From JAXDLH01 sp034666705 (GTDB lineage Bacteria; Chloroflexota; UBA6077; SHYK01): DNA of 24,774 nucleotides. The notes below the pieces were generated by a model. That model was not told the DNA's origin and made no database searches. It was given only the letters and a program-made list of their open reading frames with translations. Shown here in pieces: positions 22,185-24,774 of the stretch (the first letter of the stretch is position 1; each line of letters starts with the position of its first letter). Both the position numbers and the translations under genes were made by a program. The stretch lies in the NCBI GenBank assembly GCA_034666705.1, contig JAXDLH010000286.1, positions 1 through 24,774 of the forward strand, read 5' to 3'.

Positions 22185-22673
22185 ATGACCTCGAATCGAA
22201 CGCTCACGCGCGTCGCGGTGCCGGCGCTTGCGGGGTGCGCGGCCCTCGGCCTGCTGGTTTTCAGCACACTGGCAGCCCTGGCGCAGCAGCAGGACGGCAG
22301 TTATTCCTTCCCGATACAGGTGACGTCCGTCAACATGATGACCAGCGGCCAGCAGGTCAGCGTCGACGTGCAGGGGATCATCGGCGATGGATGCTCACGG
22401 TTTGGCCAGACCGTGCAATGGCGCGAGGGCAGTCGCATCATGGTGCGCGTGCTCGGGCGGCATTCTGGTGACCAGATCTGCACCATGATCGCGCAGCTCT
22501 ACCACGACACGACGATCCTGGACGGACCACTGCCGGCGGGCGACTATACGGTGGACGTCAATGGCACGACCCAGCCGCTCCACATTGATGGGACGAGCGC
22601 GGCGCCATCTGGCGATGGGACTGGTGCAGTGCCATCTGGCGACGCGACGGGGTCAGCCGCCAGCGACGGGTAA
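22185..22673 (+). CDS. Small exported protein of unknown function
   Basis: A 162-residue protein with a Sec signal peptide (about 1-34; LTRVAVPALAGCAALGLLVFSTLAALA). The mature core of about 100 residues is beta-rich: FPIQVTSVNMMTSGQQVSVDVQGIIGDGCSRFGQTV, GRHSGDQICTMIAQLY, then LPAGDYTVDVNGT. Two mature cysteines (GDGC, QIC) probably form a disulfide; the order resembles a recurring exported Ig-like type that ends in GxYxVxVNG. The last 25 residues are low-complexity Ser/Gly/Asp/Ala repeats (APSGDGTGAVPSGDATGS). GGAGG lies seven bases before ATG 22185. The family is not known to me by name. Confidence 0.75.
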   Translation: MTSNRTLTRVAVPALAGCAALGLLVFSTLAALAQQQDGSYSFPIQVTSVNMMTSGQQVSVDVQGIIGDGCSRFGQTVQWREGSRIMVRVLGRHSGDQICTMIAQLYHDTTILDGPLPAGDYTVDVNGTTQPLHIDGTSAAPSGDGTGAVPSGDATGSAASDG

Positions 22674-22698
22674 GAACGTCGCACCGTGTCTCACAAGG

Positions 22699-22721
22699 CC
22701 TCCAGGCCTCCAGCCCTCCAG
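22699..22721 (+). repeat. Three CCTCCAG copies at 8-base spacing
   Basis: CCTCCAG repeats three times (22699, 22707, 22715) in the 164-base gap before the broken oxidoreductase gene. Short and possibly by chance; no gene is seen in the gap. Confidence 0.3.
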
Positions 22722-22837
22722 GGCTTCCGGGACGATGCGGTCCTGCCGCTTGCGTCACGCGAGCCGGGGTGCCATGCTAGCCGCGCCATCCAAGATCTTC
22801 GGTCTGGCTTCCGTGAGTCCACCGTTGGAGGGAACGC

Positions 22838-23243
22838 GTGCCGAAGGTTGAGCTGGGCATCCACACCGGGCAGCAAGACGTCGAGCTGGACGAGCTGCGC
22901 CGGCTCTGGCGGCACTGTGACCAGGCTGGCTTCGACCTCATCACGGTGTGGGACCATTTCTATGAGTCGCCGTACGTCGACGGCAACAGCCGGACCTACG
23001 AAACGATCCCAGTGCTCACCACCCTGGCACTCGACACAGCACGCAGCCGCATCGGCGTCCTCTGCTTTGGCATGGGCTACCGCAATCCAGCGCTGCTTGC
23101 GAAGTCGCTCACCACGATCGACCATCTCAGCGGAGGCCTCCTGACCGTGGGGCGCGGCGCGCATCAGTTTCGCGATTCGGCCGCCCGTCGATTGGGATGC
23201 GCTGCAGATGTTCATCGACAAGGTCATGCCCGCCTTCCGCTGA
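22838..23243 (+). pseudogene. Luciferase-like F420/flavin oxidoreductase, broken by deletion and frameshift
   Basis: GTG 22838 opens a typical luciferase-like monooxygenase N-terminus: VELGIHTGQ, DQAGFDLITVWDHFYESP, SRIGVLCFGMGYRNPALLAKSLTTIDHLSGGLLTVGRGA (about 105 residues). After about 23150 this frame turns to nonsense. A different frame (from 23163) gives ISFAIRPPVDWDALQMFIDKVMPAFR and a stop at 23241-23243, which looks like the family's C-terminal end. The middle, roughly 150-200 residues, is missing. The gene therefore seems to have lost its central part and shifted frame. An intact relative lies 350 bases downstream. Confidence 0.75.
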
Positions 23244-23451
23244 TCCGCACGGTTCGTCTCCACAATTCGACTGCGTCGCGCTGCGGCATTACGGCGGGTT
23301 CTATGTTGCCCATCGAAACGGCGAGGTCATCGCGAGCGCACCACCGTACAACGAGCTCGACGACAAGCTCCTGGAGCTCGAGCTTCCCTGGGATGAAATC
23401 ATCATTGAATTTGTCCGTCCGGCGGACGCAGCGGACGCAACTGTGGTCTAA
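23197..23451 (+). CDS. Small DUF5678-like protein, possibly truncated
   Basis: From the codon after TCTCCACAA the frame reads FDCVALRHYGGFYVAHRNGEVIAS, then LDDKLLELELPWDEIIIEFVRPAD. The YGGxxVAxxNGxVIAS pattern resembles the small DUF5678 family of unknown function. The only start in frame is ATG 23197, inside the end of the broken oxidoreductase; the first 20 residues (MRCRCSSTRSCPPS...) read as out-of-frame sequence. The true start may have been lost, or a non-standard start used near 23255. It is a real coding frame by its protein pattern, but its expression is doubtful. Confidence 0.55.
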   Translation: MRCRCSSTRSCPPSADPHGSSPQFDCVALRHYGGFYVAHRNGEVIASAPPYNELDDKLLELELPWDEIIIEFVRPADAADATVV

Positions 23452-23589
23452 TGAGTTTCGTCTTCTCGAGACGGAGACTTCGTAGAGCGCCGCATTACCC
23501 TCACTGAGTTCGAGTAGATCCCGCCTGTCCTTGCAGCATGTTCCGTGCTGCCGTAGCATGCGCCCGCGCACCTGCGGTTGGGGCAAGCA

Positions 23590-24618
23590 ATGGTTACGTT
23601 CGACTACTATCTCCTCAACACCTACGTGCCCGAAGCCGAAGGCAGCGCGTCCGAGCTGTACGCCAGGTGGGTCGAGCAGATCGTCCTGGCGGAAGAGCTG
23701 GGGTTCGGGTGCGCGTGGCTTACCGAGCACCACTTCCACCCGTTCGGCGGCATGCTGCCGAGCCCGCAGCTATTGATTGCCGCGCTCGCGTCGCGCACCA
23801 GCCGGATTCGGATGGGCCCAGCCGTCACGATCCTGCCGCTGCACAATCCCGTGCGCATCGCCGAGGATATGGCGATGCTCGACGTCCTCACGGGTGGGCG
23901 CCTCGAGGTCGGGGTCGGTCGGGGGATGGGGAATCAGTATTACGACGTCTTCGGTGCGGATCCCAGCACCGCGCAGCAGAAGTTCGAAGAGCAAGTGGCG
24001 ATGCTCCGCACTGCCTGGAGCGACGAGCCGCTCCGCTGGGACGGCGCGTTTTTCCACTGTCCCAGGCCCGTTAACGTCACGCCGAAGCCGGTGCAGCGGC
24101 CCCACCCGCCGCTTTGGATTCCCGTGAACGCCGACCTCGCCCATGCGCGGTGGGTTGGCCAGCAGAGCATCAATCTCATGACTCTGCCCTGGTACCCGCC
24201 GACTTTCGCCCCGACGCGGCGGCTCATCGACGAGTACCGGGCCGGTCTGAAGGAGCGTGAGAGGCCGGAACAAAGCTGCGAGGTGCTGGCGTACCTGACG
24301 GCGTACGTCGGCGAGACGCCCGAGCGGGCGCAGCGTGAGGCCGAGCCACACTGGGAGGCGTATCGCCACGTGGCTGCGGACCAGCGTGGCGGCCCCGAGG
24401 TGGCGCCGCTCAGCTACGAGACCGGCGCCGCCACGAGTCGCTGCGTGTTCGGCGACGCCGAGATGTGCCGCCAGCACGTCCGCCGCTTGCGGGATGAGCT
24501 TGGGATCGATCGGCTCGCGCTGCGCTTCGATTTTGGCGGCATGGCCCAGGATCTGGTGCTCGCCTCGATGCGCCGCTTCGCGAGCGAGGTCGCTCCCGTC
24601 CTCGCGTGGGATAATTGA
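23590..24618 (+). CDS. Luciferase-like (LLM class) flavin/F420-dependent oxidoreductase
   Basis: A 342-residue bacterial-luciferase-family TIM barrel, full length. Visible marks: MVTFDYYLLNTYVPE at the start, LGFGCAWLTEHHFHPFGGMLPSPQLLIAALA, RIRMGPAVTILPLHNPVRIAEDMAMLDVLTGGRLEVGVGRG and the PHPPLWIPVNAD strand. Members oxidise organic substrates with reduced FMN or F420; the EHHF...PLHNP type resembles alkanal monooxygenase-like proteins. The substrate is not evident. ATG 23590 is chosen as start of the conserved strand; TTG 23578 would add four residues. No strong ribosome site. Distinct from the broken relative upstream (different N-terminal motifs), so not a simple duplicate. Confidence 0.9.
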   Translation: MVTFDYYLLNTYVPEAEGSASELYARWVEQIVLAEELGFGCAWLTEHHFHPFGGMLPSPQLLIAALASRTSRIRMGPAVTILPLHNPVRIAEDMAMLDVLTGGRLEVGVGRGMGNQYYDVFGADPSTAQQKFEEQVAMLRTAWSDEPLRWDGAFFHCPRPVNVTPKPVQRPHPPLWIPVNADLAHARWVGQQSINLMTLPWYPPTFAPTRRLIDEYRAGLKERERPEQSCEVLAYLTAYVGETPERAQREAEPHWEAYRHVAADQRGGPEVAPLSYETGAATSRCVFGDAEMCRQHVRRLRDELGIDRLALRFDFGGMAQDLVLASMRRFASEVAPVLAWDN

Positions 24619-24654
24619 TGCTACACACCCCCACAGCGTGAAAGGGAGCCAATT

Positions 24655-24774
24655 TTGCCTATCGACGTCGCCTTCGAGAAGTACACCCTGAGCAATGGCC
24701 TCGACGTGATCATCCACGAGGACCACTCGGTCCCCGTGGCCGCCGTCAACGTCTGGTACCACGTCGGCTCCCAG
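24655..24774 (+). CDS. M16-family zinc peptidase, N-terminal fragment (cut by window edge)
   Basis: The first 40 codons only. TTG 24655 has AAAGGGAG with six bases of spacing, and the protein reads FEKYTLSNGLDVIIHEDHSVPVAAVNVWYHVGSQ, the characteristic N-terminus of M16 (insulinase/pitrilysin-type) peptidases. The zinc motif HxxEH lies about 15-20 residues further on, outside the window. It begins 36 bases after the oxidoreductase stop. Processing peptidase or general peptidase cannot be told from this part. Confidence 0.87.
   Translation, partial: MPIDVAFEKYTLSNGLDVIIHEDHSVPVAAVNVWYHVGSQ

Overview
The window looks like chromosome of a high-GC bacterium. Gene content and style (DUF4331 protein, archaeal-type glycogen debranching enzyme, TldD/TldE pair, luciferase-like oxidoreductases, many exported proteins of unknown function, strong GGAGG-type ribosome sites, frequent 1-8 base gene overlaps) fit a Chloroflexota lineage, perhaps near Thermomicrobia. 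That placement is inference; no rRNA or other marker gene is present.

Layout. 1-2.7 kb: tail of an unknown gene, then a leftward bfd-bfr iron-storage operon. It diverges from a small unknown gene and a secreted repeat protein that resembles the periplasmic part of FTR1 iron permeases. The shared upstream region carries a cluster of TTAG/CTAA half-sites that could be an iron-type operator. 2.8-4.5 kb: a leftward A-type Fe-S carrier with its own terminator and extended -10 promoter, then an overlapping pair on the same strand: a degenerate family-4-type uracil-DNA glycosylase followed by an isochorismatase-like hydrolase. 4.6-7.4 kb: a large STAND-type ATPase / GNAT-like / helix-turn-helix fusion, an 84-base inverted-repeat element, and a SnoaL-like protein.

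7.8-14.8 kb: two rightward gene sets. The first is DUF4331 secreted protein - membrane-anchored TPR protein - NicO-type metal exporter with an extracellular domain and a His-rich loop. The second is DUF4383-like membrane protein - DedA protein - unknown protein - membrane-anchored SRPBCC protein. The first set is the best candidate for an undescribed system: the predicted mature DUF4331 protein would begin Ser-Ser-His, a Cu/Ni-binding ATCUN pattern, and the mature exporter would begin with His. 15-21 kb: an unknown exported protein, a coupled leftward tldD-tldE pair, and a divergent glycogen debranching enzyme with an odd in-frame insertion.

21-24.8 kb: an accessory-looking stretch with a nucleotidyltransferase/HEPN pair (toxin-antitoxin-like), a small exported protein, a luciferase-like oxidoreductase broken by deletion and frameshift, a small DUF5678-like ORF, an intact luciferase-like oxidoreductase, and the first 40 codons of an M16 metallopeptidase. 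No tRNA, rRNA, CRISPR array, transposase or phage gene was seen.
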